Positions 9,751 through 21,000 are shown, counted from the first letter of the stretch. The stretch: DNA of 64,000 bases from Candidatus Scatomonas merdigallinarum (GCA_018716305.1 DVKB01000005.1:1-64000), one strand, 5' to 3'. Translations and numbers: made by a program. The notes: a model not told the origin generated them from the sequence alone.

Positions 9751-9792
9751 AAAGGCTTCTGAAAAAGCCTGCTTAATATAGGAGGATCTTTT

Positions 9793-10242
9793 ATGAATCA
9801 TACGCCTGCCAGACAGCACAGGACTTCCGCCTCCGGCGGGATACACTCCTGTGAGGCTCCGGCTCCCATTTTCCTGGACGCGGAAATTCCCTTCGGCACC
9901 AGCCGCCGGTACGAGCTTTTTACCGTAGCCGGAGCGCCTCCCGTCTCCTCCATCCAGATCAATGCCCAGATCCTGGATGTGATGACGGACCGCTGCATCC
10001 AGCTCACTGCCAGCCTGGAGCAGCCCGGCGCGGAAACGGGAACCACCATGCGTCAGACCCAGGATTTCTATATTCCCGCCCGACACTGCCGCTGCCGGAA
10101 AGACATAATGGTAACCCCCATTGTCTTTACCCCCGCCGCCCAGTCCGCCTCCGATGAGGAAAACGGCGACTGTGTCAGCCCTGCCTTCAGCCTGACGCTC
10201 AGCGCCCGGGTCTTCAGCGGCCCCTGCCCCTGCGGGGACTGA
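9793..10242 (+). CDS. Hypothetical protein, 149 aa
   Basis: Open frame with RBS (AGGAGG, spacing about 6) and a downstream terminator hairpin. Confidence 0.7.
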   Translation: MNHTPARQHRTSASGGIHSCEAPAPIFLDAEIPFGTSRRYELFTVAGAPPVSSIQINAQILDVMTDRCIQLTASLEQPGAETGTTMRQTQDFYIPARHCRCRKDIMVTPIVFTPAAQSASDEENGDCVSPAFSLTLSARVFSGPCPCGD

Positions 10243-10259
10243 AGGGATTCCGCGAATCT

Positions 10260-10294
10260 GGAGGGTCTCCCCCTGCGGGAGGCTCTCCTCTTTC
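10260..10294 (+). terminator. Rho-independent-like terminator
   Basis: GGAGGGTCTCCC-CCTGC-GGGAGGCTCTCC then TCTTTCT. Confidence 0.65.
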
Positions 10295-10391
10295 TATTGA
10301 CACTGATAAAATTTAAAATTATAATCAATAGGAATATTGCCGGAGCCAAAGGGATCCGGATACCATTCTGATTTTTAAAGGAGCACAACAT

Positions 10392-11453
10392 ATGAAAGAG
10401 ATCATCCTCACCGGCGACCGGCCCACAGGCCGCCTTCATGTGGGACATTATGTGGGATCCCTGAAAGAGCGGGTAAAACTTCAGAATTCCGGCCGCTACG
10501 ACGAAATTTATATTATGATCGCCGACGCCCAGGCCCTCACTGATAACGCGGAACACCCGGAGAAGGTCCGTCAGAATATCATGCAGGTAGCCCTGGACTA
10601 TCTGGCCTGCGGCCTGGATCCGGAGAAATCCACCCTGTTTATCCAGTCCGCGGTGCCGGAGCTGACGGAACTTACCTTTTATTATATGAACCTGGTGACC
10701 GTCTCCCGGGTACAGAGAAATCCCACTGTAAAGGCTGAGATCCAGATGCGGAATTTTGAGGCCAGCATTCCTGTAGGCTTCTTCTGCTATCCCATCAGCC
10801 AGGCGGCGGACATCACCGCTTTTCGGGCAACGGCTGTGCCGGTAGGGGAGGATCAGCTGCCCATGCTGGAGCAGTGCAAAGAAATCGTCCATAAATTCAA
10901 CAGCGTCTACGGGGAAACCCTCACGGATCCCAAGATCGTGCTGCCGGAAAATGCCTCCTGCCTGCGGCTGCCCGGCATCGACGGCAAGGCCAAAATGAGC
11001 AAATCCCTGGGGAACTGCATCTATCTCTCCGAGGAACCGGAAGAGATCCGCGCCAAGGTTATGTCCATGTTCACAGATCCCAATCATCTGCGGGTCAGCG
11101 ATCCCGGCAAAGTGGAGGGCAACCCGGTCTTCATTTATCTGGAGGCTTTCTCCCGCCCGGAGCATTTCGCGGAATTCCTGCCGGAGTACAGCGGCCTGGA
11201 GGAACTGGAGGATCACTACCGCCGGGGCGGACTTGGGGATGTCAAGGTGAAAAAGTTCCTGAACCAGGTACTGCAGGTGGAACTGGAGCCCATCCGGGAA
11301 CGGCGGAAGTACTGGGAGCAGCGGCTGCCTGAAGTTTACGAGATCCTTCGGGAGGGCAGCAGAACCGCCAGAGAAAAAGCGTCCCAGACCCTTCAGGATG
11401 TCCGGCACGCCATGCGCATCGACTATTTTGAAAATGACAATCTGCTGAAATAA
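10392..11453 (+). CDS. trpS: Tryptophanyl-tRNA synthetase
   Basis: 353 aa; [18 protein letters not shown] (HIGH-like) and KMSKSLGN (KMSKS). Confidence 0.97.
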   Translation: MKEIILTGDRPTGRLHVGHYVGSLKERVKLQNSGRYDEIYIMIADAQALTDNAEHPEKVRQNIMQVALDYLACGLDPEKSTLFIQSAVPELTELTFYYMNLVTVSRVQRNPTVKAEIQMRNFEASIPVGFFCYPISQAADITAFRATAVPVGEDQLPMLEQCKEIVHKFNSVYGETLTDPKIVLPENASCLRLPGIDGKAKMSKSLGNCIYLSEEPEEIRAKVMSMFTDPNHLRVSDPGKVEGNPVFIYLEAFSRPEHFAEFLPEYSGLEELEDHYRRGGLGDVKVKKFLNQVLQVELEPIRERRKYWEQRLPEVYEILREGSRTAREKASQTLQDVRHAMRIDYFENDNLLK

Positions 11454-11462
11454 GCAGAACAA

Positions 11463-11500
11463 GGGCCCGGAAAGCCGCGATTGAAATCGGCTCCGGGCCC
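11463..11500. terminator. Hairpin between convergent trpS and nudC
   Basis: GGGCCCGGA-AAGCC...GGCT-CCGGGCCC. Confidence 0.75.
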
Positions 11501-11511
11501 ATATTTCAGGT

Positions 11512-12354
11512 TTATAAGGTTTTCAAACAAACCTTTCCCTCTTTAAACACCGTCATCATTTCCCGGGTGAGAGCGATCTCCTCCTCATCCTCAGGCACTT
11601 CCTCCGGCAGATACCAGCCGGCCTCCGACAGCTCGTCCTCCTCCAGAGTGATCGTCTCGTCCTCCCCGTCCAATTCGCAGAAGAATCCCATGAGCAGAGT
11701 TCCGGAAAAAGACCAGGGCTGGCTCTTGTAATAGGTGAGATTTTTTACCTTCAGCCCCACTTCCTCCATAACTTCCCGGTGCACTGTCTCCTCAATGGTC
11801 TCCCCGATCTCGTTGAAACCGGCGATGAGCGCGAATTTCTTGTAATCTCTCCCGGCGTACTTGCTCATCAGCAATTTTCCCCTATGTATCACCCCGATGA
11901 TTACCGCGGGGCTGATGGTGGGGTATACCTGATTGCCGCAGGCGGAACAGTAAAGCATCCGCTCCTTGTGATCCTGTTCCATCTTTCCGCCGCAGCGGCC
12001 GCAGCACTGATGGTTTCCGTACCAGCCAAAGAGCTGGTGGCCGGTGATGCCGGCAAAGGCCCGGTCTTTAGGTCTTGCTACCCGGAAGATTTTTACGTTC
12101 TCATACTGCCAGCCCTCCGGCGGTTCTCCCGGCAGTTCTCCCAGAAAATAGTTTTCCCCGCTGATCTCAAAGAGATAGGTGACAATCCGGCAGAGCTTTC
12201 CCAGCTCCCGGAAAACGGGAAAGCGGATCTCCCCTTTGTCATCCCTTTTCACCAGGGCTTCCCGGCCCCGGTACACCAGCACCGTATCGGAACCGGAGGC
12301 CTCTTTTTCCCGATATTCATTGTGATATGTCTTGGGGGCGATATCCTGTATCAT
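11512..12354 (-). CDS. nudC: NAD(+) diphosphatase (Nudix, zinc ribbon)
   Basis: 280 aa; CGRCGGKM...CSACGNQVYPTISPAVIIG and Nudix box GFNEIGETIEETVHREVMEEVGL. Confidence 0.93.
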   Translation of the reverse strand: MIQDIAPKTYHNEYREKEASGSDTVLVYRGREALVKRDDKGEIRFPVFRELGKLCRIVTYLFEISGENYFLGELPGEPPEGWQYENVKIFRVARPKDRAFAGITGHQLFGWYGNHQCCGRCGGKMEQDHKERMLYCSACGNQVYPTISPAVIIGVIHRGKLLMSKYAGRDYKKFALIAGFNEIGETIEETVHREVMEEVGLKVKNLTYYKSQPWSFSGTLLMGFFCELDGEDETITLEEDELSEAGWYLPEEVPEDEEEIALTREMMTVFKEGKVCLKTL

Positions 12355-13519
12355 GCTTCTGCTTCTTCCTTTCTGTTCTTTTGTTCACTTCGTCTCTCAT
12401 CAGACTGTACACTACCGAGGCCAGCGGAATAAATACCAGCATTCCGATAATACCGAAAAGACTTCCGCCCACAGACACTGCCAGCAGCACCCATATCCCC
12501 GGCAGATCGATAGAGCCTCCCACAACTCTGGGATAGATAAGATTGCCCTCAATCTGCTGGATCACCGCGAACAGGATCACAAAGATCAGCGCCTTCAGAG
12601 GATCCACCGTCAGAATCAGCACCGCGCCGATGGCGCAGCTTAAATAGCAGCCGAAAATCGGAATGAAGGACAGCAGGGAGACAATCACGGCGATCAGAGG
12701 CGCGTAGGGAAAGCCCCCAAGGGCCATGGGCACCCAGTAGATCACAAACAGAATGCAGGCCTCCATGCACTGGCCGGTGATAAATCCGCCGAATTTTACC
12801 TCGCACAGATGCAGCACCTTCGACACTCCCCAGGCGGCCCGGTCCGGCAGAAAGGCATGTACCGTCCGGGACGCCTGGCTGTAAAGCTTTTCCTTTCGTC
12901 CCAAAATATAGCAGGAAAATACAAAGGCGATCATAAATGTGGACACGCTGCTGAAAATCCCGCTGAGGAACCCTGTGGCCGCAGCCACGGCTCCCTGCCA
13001 GTCCGCCGCGCTGCCGGATTTCAGGAAGCCGACGATCTCCCGGACCAGTGCCGCCCAGTCCACATCCCGGTTCAGGAACTCGTTGACCGGCTCCAGAAGT
13101 TCCGGGGAATCCGCCAGGATCTGGTTCAGCCATTCCCGGAGCCTCGGCACCGCGGCGTCCAGATTGACCACCACGTTCCGCAGAGCTTCCAGAATCTGAG
13201 GAATTACCAGTCCGATCACCGCGGCCAGCACTCCCAGAATAATCAGAACAGACAGCAGAATACTCACCGGCCGGCGGATTTTCTGCAGAAATTTGTGCCG
13301 CGCCGCGAAACGGTTGCCGAAAAGCCTGGGTTCCAGAAAACTCAGCAGCAGATTGATGCCGAAAGCCATGGCCGCTCCCAGGGCAAAGGGCGTCAGCAGC
13401 CGGGCCAGTCCCCGGAGCAGCGCCATCACCAGGTCAAATCTGAAAAAACAGAAAATCACCAGGACTGTAAAAACGATGAGCCATTGAATTTTGCGCATGG
13501 TTGCCTTGTCTAATTTCAT
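12317..13519 (-). CDS. AI-2E family transporter/permease
   Basis: Polytopic ORF; C-terminal FAVIQQIEGNLIYPRVVGGSIDLPGIWVLLAVSVGGSLFGIIGMLVFIPLASVVY. Confidence 0.9.
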   Translation of the reverse strand: MKLDKATMRKIQWLIVFTVLVIFCFFRFDLVMALLRGLARLLTPFALGAAMAFGINLLLSFLEPRLFGNRFAARHKFLQKIRRPVSILLSVLIILGVLAAVIGLVIPQILEALRNVVVNLDAAVPRLREWLNQILADSPELLEPVNEFLNRDVDWAALVREIVGFLKSGSAADWQGAVAAATGFLSGIFSSVSTFMIAFVFSCYILGRKEKLYSQASRTVHAFLPDRAAWGVSKVLHLCEVKFGGFITGQCMEACILFVIYWVPMALGGFPYAPLIAVIVSLLSFIPIFGCYLSCAIGAVLILTVDPLKALIFVILFAVIQQIEGNLIYPRVVGGSIDLPGIWVLLAVSVGGSLFGIIGMLVFIPLASVVYSLMRDEVNKRTERKKQKHDTGYRPQDISQ

Positions 13520-13530
13520 CTTATGTATCC

Positions 13531-14895
13531 TTACATATAGGTTGCCAGGCCGTAGATCAGAATCACCAGCACGATGCAGGGCAGCACATAGGCGCAGTAC
13601 CTGCGCAGCCCCTCCGGCACCTTCAGTCCTTTCCCTGTGTTGGCCTCCGCCCGGAATTTCTTCCATCCCCAGCCGTAGCGGCTGGTGCAGAAAATCACAT
13701 AGAACAAAGAACCCAAGGGCAGCAGCAGATTGCTCACCAGGAAATCTTCCAGATCCATAATGGTATTCCCCGCCTTCAGGGGGTGGAAATCTGAAAGCAC
13801 GTTAAAGCCCAGCACACAGGGCATGGACAGCGCAATGATCAGAATCGTGTTGACCAGGGCCGCCTTCTTCCTGCTCCAGCCGAAGAGATCCGCCCAGAAT
13901 CCCAGAATATTCTCAAACACCGCGATGATGGTGGAAAAAGCCGCGAAAGCCATAAACACAAAGAACAGGCTTCCCCAGACTCTTCCTCCCGGCATATGGG
14001 TAAAAATATTGGGCAGCGTAATAAAGATCAGGTTAGGTCCGCTGTCAGGATTGACTCCGTAGGCAAAGCAGGCCGGAAAAATAATCAATCCGGAGGTAAT
14101 TGCCACAAAAGTATCCAGGGCCGCCACCGTCACTGACTCCCCCAGCAGGGCTCTTTTCTTTTCCAGATAGCTGCCGAAAATAGCCATGGCTCCGATGCCC
14201 AGGCTCAGGGTGAAGAAGGACTGATTCATAGCCGCCACCATGGCGTTGCCCACTCCCACCTCCTGCAGTTTTCCAGCGTCCGGCTTCAGATAAAACTCCA
14301 GTCCTTCCGCCGCTCCGGGCAGGGAAATGCTGCGGACAGCCAGGATCACCATAATGGCCAGCAGAGCCAGCATCATCCATTTGGTAATCCTCTCCACTCC
14401 GTTTTTCAGCCCCATGGAGCAGATCAGGAAACCTACCGCCACCACGATTACCATCCAGAAGGTCAGCGTTCCCGGACTGGCGTTCATGGAATTAAAAATG
14501 CCTTCCACTTCTTCCGTTGTGGATCCCACAAACCGGCCGCTGGCAGTCAGATAAAAATAGTGGAGCATCCAGCCGGTAACCACCGTGTAGAACATCATCA
14601 GCAGATAGTTGCCCGCCACGGCGATGATTCCGTGGAGATGCCATTTCTGCCCCGGTTTTTCCAGCTGCTGACAGGCTTTCACAGCGCTTCTGCGGCTGGC
14701 TCTTCCCACGGAAAACTCCATGGTCAGAATGGGGATTCCCAGAACGACCAGGAAGAATATGTAGAACAGCACAAAAAACCCTCCGCCGTTCTGACCAGTG
14801 ATGTACGGAAAACGCCAGACATTTCCGATGCCGATGGCGCAGCCGGCGGAGATCAGCACAAACCCCAGCCGGGACGCGAATTTTTCTCTTTCCAT
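13531..14895 (-). CDS. Sodium-dependent transporter (NSS/SNF family)
   Basis: FASRLGFVLISAGCAIGIGNVWRFPYITGQNGGGFFVLFYI. Confidence 0.95.
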   Translation of the reverse strand: MEREKFASRLGFVLISAGCAIGIGNVWRFPYITGQNGGGFFVLFYIFFLVVLGIPILTMEFSVGRASRRSAVKACQQLEKPGQKWHLHGIIAVAGNYLLMMFYTVVTGWMLHYFYLTASGRFVGSTTEEVEGIFNSMNASPGTLTFWMVIVVAVGFLICSMGLKNGVERITKWMMLALLAIMVILAVRSISLPGAAEGLEFYLKPDAGKLQEVGVGNAMVAAMNQSFFTLSLGIGAMAIFGSYLEKKRALLGESVTVAALDTFVAITSGLIIFPACFAYGVNPDSGPNLIFITLPNIFTHMPGGRVWGSLFFVFMAFAAFSTIIAVFENILGFWADLFGWSRKKAALVNTILIIALSMPCVLGFNVLSDFHPLKAGNTIMDLEDFLVSNLLLPLGSLFYVIFCTSRYGWGWKKFRAEANTGKGLKVPEGLRRYCAYVLPCIVLVILIYGLATYM

Positions 14896-15011
14896 TGTTT
14901 TCTCTCCCTCATTGCAGCTTTTGTATTGCCGCCAAAGCGGCACCACTTCAGAGTATAGCCCGGAGAGGCGGGGATGTCAATTTCTCCCTTCCTCTGCCGG
15001 ATTTCCGCCTT

Positions 15012-15986
15012 TCAGTTTATATAACGAATCTTCTGTTCCCTTTCCAGGGGATATCGGATCAGATCCTCCCGGTTCAAATCCTCCCGGCGCAGATCCACAG
15101 CCTGAATCTGACTGTTTTCATAAGTTTTGTAATAATAGATTCCCCGGTCCGCGTTGACGCAGCAGGAATAGGCGGTAATATCATATTTTCCCTCTGCCGT
15201 CACCACAGCCCCCCGGATCATGGACACCTGATCCAGGATATGGAAGAATTGGGTGACATTGTCCGCCTCTTCCTGCCCGCAGACCGAATTTTCTTTCAAA
15301 AAAGCCGCCCTCACAAACCGGGAAGCCGGGGATGCGTCCCCCGGCAGGCCTATAGCTCCCATGCCCTGTCCATAGGCGGTAAGTCTCAGTTCCCCGGCAA
15401 AGCGATTTTCCGGCGGACGCGCGGTCAGATTCATATAATTGCAGAGATTGGCAAGCTGAAAGTCAAAGGGGGGATTGTTGGTCAAAACTCCCACCGGATT
15501 TTCGTACACCTTCAGACCCTCTTTCACTGCTTCCAGCACAATGGCCCGCTCCCGGTCCGCCAGCATCCAATGCAGCGGCGCCGGAGGCATATGCTCCGCA
15601 AAGGATTCATCGGTCACATTCAGATTCCGGATCTGTTCCTCCGCCTCCCGCACCGTGGCGCACCGGCTCAGAATCCAGGGAATCAGCTCAAAGGACGCGG
15701 CGTTTTTCATATTCTCCCGGTATGGCTGATAGCAGGCGTTCCCCGGAAAATTCAGTCCGGCCATACCCAGGCCTTTCTCGTTGACTGCCTCCGCGTACAA
15801 CGGATAAGAGGGTTCCGCCGCTCCCATGCCGATCATCGCGTAGTGCTCCTGTGTTTTCCCCTCTCTGCTCCAGAAAAACGGATACCTCCGGGGCGTAATC
15901 ACCAGCTGTTCCCCGAAAGAATATTCCAGATCCAGATTGCGTCCGAAATAGAAATCTCTGTTTATAAAGGTAATACAGGTACACAT
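15012..15986 (-). CDS. Linear amide C-N hydrolase, choloylglycine hydrolase family (candidate bile salt hydrolase)
   Basis: 324 aa; MCTCITF (catalytic Cys2), FGRNLDLEYSFGEQLVITPR, GLGMAGLNFPGNACY, LTNNPPFDFQL, SRFVRAAF. Confidence 0.9.
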   Translation of the reverse strand: MCTCITFINRDFYFGRNLDLEYSFGEQLVITPRRYPFFWSREGKTQEHYAMIGMGAAEPSYPLYAEAVNEKGLGMAGLNFPGNACYQPYRENMKNAASFELIPWILSRCATVREAEEQIRNLNVTDESFAEHMPPAPLHWMLADRERAIVLEAVKEGLKVYENPVGVLTNNPPFDFQLANLCNYMNLTARPPENRFAGELRLTAYGQGMGAIGLPGDASPASRFVRAAFLKENSVCGQEEADNVTQFFHILDQVSMIRGAVVTAEGKYDITAYSCCVNADRGIYYYKTYENSQIQAVDLRREDLNREDLIRYPLEREQKIRYIN

Positions 15987-16001
15987 ACGCGGCAGCCTCC
16001 T

Positions 16002-16778
16002 TTACGCGCCTACTCCCGTATTCCGGTGATACTCCCCGGTCCAGTCCGCCAGGGCTTTGTCCAGATTCTCCGGCAGTTCCATAGGAACAATCCCAAAAAT
16101 CCGGCGGTCCGCCTCCTGTCTGGTGCCGGCATCCACCCGGAATTCCTCTGCCAGACGGGCATAGGCTTCTTCCCCGTCTTTCAGATACACCCCGTAGAGG
16201 CAGGTCATCAGAGCGTCCTTTGTGTGAAGGATCTCGTAGGCTTTTCGGAAACAGGCGCAGGCTTCATCCATCTGGAACAGCCTGGCGTAGGCACATCCCA
16301 TGTTATGATAAATATTCCCCGCCAGCTGGATTCCCATACGGTCTTTTTCATCCTTCCGCAGGATTTCCTCGTAGGCCTTGATGGCTTTTGTGTACTTTTT
16401 GTGAGCCATCAGGGCATCCCCCTTGCGCTTGGCTCTCACAGGGGCGGGCTCCTGTTCCAGTTTTTTCAGCGCTTCCTCCAGTCTGCGGAATTCCTGCTGG
16501 TTCAGATAATTGATTTCCTTTAAAACCGGAAAAATAAATTCCCCGGCAGAAAATTCCCGGTCCGGCAAGGGCGCCAGTTTCTGGGCCAGGGTCTTCAGGT
16601 TCAGTTCCTGCCACAGCCACTGTACCAGCTGCCGGTTCAGGATCGTATGGTCAAGCAGCGGCAGGTCTGTGCTGAAATAGTAGCACAGCTCCTCTATGGA
16701 ATAAATATTCAGCCCGATATTTTCTATAAAGTACGGATTTTCCGCCTTCTTTGTCTGACATAAAATATATCCGCTCAT
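16002..16778 (-). CDS. TPR-like repeat protein, third gene of the DUF5717-DUF5716 cassette
   Basis: 258 aa; AKRKGDALMAHKKYTKAIKAYEEILRKDEKDRMG...IYHNMGCAYARLFQMDEACACFRKAYEI; start overlaps the upstream stop by 4 nt. Confidence 0.85.
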   Translation of the reverse strand: MSGYILCQTKKAENPYFIENIGLNIYSIEELCYYFSTDLPLLDHTILNRQLVQWLWQELNLKTLAQKLAPLPDREFSAGEFIFPVLKEINYLNQQEFRRLEEALKKLEQEPAPVRAKRKGDALMAHKKYTKAIKAYEEILRKDEKDRMGIQLAGNIYHNMGCAYARLFQMDEACACFRKAYEILHTKDALMTCLYGVYLKDGEEAYARLAEEFRVDAGTRQEADRRIFGIVPMELPENLDKALADWTGEYHRNTGVGA

Positions 16779-18025
16779 GACCAGCCCTCCATGGTCTCAT
16801 GCCAGACCTTGCCGCTGGCAGGAAACAATTCTCCCAGTCCCAGATCCTCCGCTGTGATCCGGCAGCGGTCCGGGGAATCAAATTCCACATGCAGACGGAT
16901 CCGGGTAGCCCGGTCCGGACGCTCCGGCAGGCCCGGCAGAGCCATACCGTATCTGCGCCGTTTTCCCTCCTCCATACTGCTGACCACAAAAACCAGGGCG
17001 CTGGTTCCCTCCAGAAGGAACTCACACTCCTTCTCTGTCTCATACCAGTTTACCCCTGCGGTCACCAGGGGATAGTAAGCAGGGCAGCCGTTGATCTTCA
17101 TATCCATTCCCACATTGAAACGGATCAGCGCGTCTCCCGCGTAGAGATAATTTTTCAGAGATTTCTCCTCCACTTTTTCCCGGGCGGCAAAGCAGGCGCC
17201 CCGGGCAAACAGATTGTCCCCGGCAAACACTTTCCGCTTTCCCCGGCACAGAAGCGCTGTGGATTTCTGGGCCCAGGATCGGTCAAACCCCTCCCCCACC
17301 AGATAGATGCTGGAATACAGCTCCTCCTTCAGAGATTCCTCAATCAGTCTGTGAAATTTCTGATCCTTCCCCTTCGGATCCCCTTTGAGGGAAACCGTCT
17401 TTCCCTCCCGGACAGAGGCCGTCACCGGCTTGGTTCTGAAATTCAGATCCAGCCGGAAAAAAGTCACATCCTCCCCCCCAAACAGGAACAGTCCCACGTT
17501 TCTGGCCCAGAGTTCCTGCTTCTGGCAGAGGGTATGGTAATAAAAACTCTCCCTGTAATCCTGGAGGAAACTCCGGCCGCGGGAAATTCCCAGGATCTCA
17601 TAGGCCCTGCGGATAGCCTGGACAAAAGGTTTGGTCAGACGGGGAACCGTGATCATAATCCCCGCCGTCTGCCGGTCCGGCCTGTCCACCCCCACCATGG
17701 TCAGAACCTGCCGCAGAAACTCAGCCAGCAGTTCCCCTCCGGTAAAGGTCTCCCCCTCCGCGGAAAAAGAATTCCCATCCGCGCAGAGATCATACAGCCG
17801 GTCAATAAGCACGCCGTTTTTCTGCTCCGCGAAATACTCCGCCTCCAGCCCGTACCGCCATTCTCCGGTTTCCGGAAGACGGCAGAGCAGCGTGGGAAAC
17901 GTGACTCTGGCGCTTCCCACCTTCACCGGAGCGGACACGGCGTCCTGGCTGCTCCGCTCATAGTAGCAGATCTGAGATTCTTTTCTGTTGAGATCGATCC
18001 CCACGATCAAATTCTTTGGTTCCAT
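16775..18025 (-). CDS. DUF5716-type protein, predicted Hsp70/actin-fold-like
   Basis: 416 aa; MEPKNLIVGIDLNRKESQICYYE, IMITVPRLTKPFVQAIRRAYEILG, NVGLFLFGGEDVTFFRLDLN. Confidence 0.75.
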   Translation of the reverse strand: MEPKNLIVGIDLNRKESQICYYERSSQDAVSAPVKVGSARVTFPTLLCRLPETGEWRYGLEAEYFAEQKNGVLIDRLYDLCADGNSFSAEGETFTGGELLAEFLRQVLTMVGVDRPDRQTAGIMITVPRLTKPFVQAIRRAYEILGISRGRSFLQDYRESFYYHTLCQKQELWARNVGLFLFGGEDVTFFRLDLNFRTKPVTASVREGKTVSLKGDPKGKDQKFHRLIEESLKEELYSSIYLVGEGFDRSWAQKSTALLCRGKRKVFAGDNLFARGACFAAREKVEEKSLKNYLYAGDALIRFNVGMDMKINGCPAYYPLVTAGVNWYETEKECEFLLEGTSALVFVVSSMEEGKRRRYGMALPGLPERPDRATRIRLHVEFDSPDRCRITAEDLGLGELFPASGKVWHETMEGWS

Positions 18026-18037
18026 ATTCCGTCACTC

Positions 18038-21000
18038 CTACTTTTTCAGAGAAAACAATTCTGAGGTATACGCGTCCTGCCACAGAAATTTTCTGGCGGC
18101 TTTTTCCATAAGCTCTCTGTTTCCCAGCTTTCTGGCCGCCAGCATCTGATTCAGAAGTTTATACCGGGTGCTGCCGGCCGTATCCACCTCTGTCAGCGAG
18201 ACCTGTTCCCGGGCTGTATCACGGGTTTGGCCGTTTTCCGTCACTGTCAGATACCAGGTAAGGGTCTCCCCGTAAAACAGCAGAAACTCCTTCACAAAAA
18301 TCCCCTGAAACATATCCCTCAGAGGCTCGCTGACCCAGCGGGCGTTTTCCTGCCCCTCTCCCCGCAGCTGATAATGGATCACCACCTGGCTTCCGGGGGC
18401 GAAATGTCTCTCTACAAATATTTTATCCTCCACCTGGTAGGCCTGGGTCCAGGGGGCAGGAAAGCGGGCATAAAAGCCAAACCGCAGGCCCCGGTCATTA
18501 AATTTCTTTAAAAGCTTCCGCGCCTGGCGCTCCTGCTGCTCTGTGAAGGCCGTCTGCTCCGAGTAATGCTTCAGAAGCGCCAGCTGGCAGACCTCGCTGA
18601 TCTCCCAGCCCCACTCATAGATTCTTTCCAGATAACGGAAAATCTCTTTCTCCGTCCGTCTTCCTTCCAGAAAATATCCGGAGGACAGATAGCTGAGAAA
18701 GGCCTGTATAATTTTCTCGCTGCCCCGCTGTCTGGCATAACTGTCCAGGATCTCCGCCTCCGGTTCCGGATATCCCTGCACAAACATGGACAGCACCAGA
18801 ATCCTCTCGTCCAGAGTATAGCTTTCCAGATTAAATCCCCGGACTTTTTTCCAGAGACTGCACATGCTCTCCAGAGTTCCCAGATAGTAGTCCCGCAGGT
18901 AGGTAAGGATCATCTCGTCGTATTTTCCCCGGGCGCACACATAGCTGCACAGGCACAGCAGTTCCTCATCCTCTTCGAATTCTTTTCTGAGCACCATGCG
19001 GCTGGCCAGGCGCAGCAGTTTCTGCTCCGGTATCCTCTCATAGCCGAACTCGGATACCAGGGCAAAGGCCTGCTCGTACAGCCCCCGGTCAATGAGCACT
19101 TCCGCCATGGTTCCCTTGTCCGCCGCCGCGTACCTGCGGATATCCAGGGTTTTCAGAATCGGCGCCAGAAAAGGCTCATCCCTGTGTTTGTAATAGTATT
19201 CCAGAAGTTTCATCCGGATCTGTTTTCTGTATTCCCCTGTAAACTCCGGATTTTCCGCCGCCCTGCCGTAGCAGCTGAGGGTTCTGGAATTCACTTCCAT
19301 CTGCCAGGCCTTTTCTTTGCAGCAGTACAGCTCCAGCCCTGTATCCTCCACTCCCAGATCCATACACCTGGCCGCAGCCTCTTTCTCCTCCAGCAGCTGC
19401 GTCAATGAATACTCAACGGTAGAGGCAAATCTCCGTTTTTTGCCATCCTCAAACAAAATACTGGCGTCTTCACTGTACAGATCCACATACGCCGCTCCCT
19501 CCTGGCAGGGATAAACCCTTTCTTCTCCCAGAGCGTAATGGCAGACTACCACCTGGCGGATCTTAGGATCGCCGCAGACCAGCTTTCTTTTAAACAGCAC
19601 CCGGCACAGGGCTGCCCCCTGTTCCCGGGTCTTGGGTTCCATGAGAAATTCCTGGTACAGAACGGCAAAATTTTCATCTATTCTTTCCTTCTCCAGAGAA
19701 GCTTCGGCAAATGCCTCCATCGCGCCGCGATAGCTCTCATAGCTGGCCGGATCCTCCTCCTTATGCCGGATCACACTGGCATAGAGAAATGCCTTCTTGC
19801 GCTCTCCCAGGGTATTATTGTATACAAAATACATTTTTACCTGTCTGGGCAGTTCCCGGCGGCTGTCCCCGTCAACAGTCTCCATATAGTACTCATACAG
19901 CCGGGTAATGCGGATCTCCTGTTCTACCGCCAGGGCGTACCAGGGGAAATATTCCTTTTTGATTGGATTGCCTTTCATCAGAAGCGCGCAGATAGCTTCC
20001 AGTACTTCCCGCTGGCAAAATGTCCTGTATCCCTCCGTCAGCAGCTCATAGACAGGCGCGGAAAATTCTTTCAGATGGCTGCTGAGGTAAGCCGCCCGGT
20101 CCAGCAGGGGCGCCGTCAGGATTTTCTCTCTCTGGACAAACCGCAGGACCTGAATCATAAAAGGAGACAGCCTCCGCAGAAGCGTCTCATGCCGTTCCAG
20201 AATTCTCCAGGCCGTAAGATACAGAAAAGGACTGGTGCATCCCCGCTCAAAAGCCGCTTCCATCTCATACAGGGCCCTGGAGGGCATGGTGTCGCAGAGC
20301 TGTTCATCCTGGAGCAGGAAATACAGAAGCAGAAAATCATCCGGCTGCTGCTGATAATATTTCCGCAGTTCCGGCGCAATCTCCTTTTTTTCCCGGGGCA
20401 GCAGATCTGCCTGCTTGGCGAGATAGAGATAGCCTGCCTTCTCCCGAATACTCTCCAGAGGGAGCGTCCCCTCTTTCATGGGCCACAAAAGCTCCAGAAC
20501 CCGGGTATTTTCATCATTGCAGAAAGCCAGGTAGGCCTGGTACAGCTGAAACGCCGCGGTATGGTTTTCCTCCAGCAGTTCCCGGACCGTCTGGCTGCTC
20601 TGCTCATACCAGGTCCGGTAATCCATTTTTCGCAGCTGCAGCTGCAGAAGATCCCGCGTCAGTTTCAGAATTCCCCTCTTTTCAAAAGAAGTTTTCAGAG
20701 GCCGCATTCCATCCTCGCCGGAAGCCTCTATTTCAAAATCCAGGGTCTGATATACGGTTTTCAGACGGATCCGGCCGTATTTTTTCCCTTTCCCCAGCCT
20801 GTTCCGGTCCACTATGTATTCCAGCCCGTAAACTCTGCCGATAAAGTCGTCGGCGGTCACAACCTTTTTCTCAATCTGCAGGAAATCGCCGTACACCTGG
20901 ATCTCCATCCGCACATAGCCCCAGGTACTCTTGTAAATATACAGGGTGTCCTTCTGAGATACCTCCAGGGTATAGACTGCTTTCTGCTGTTTGTCCAGAC

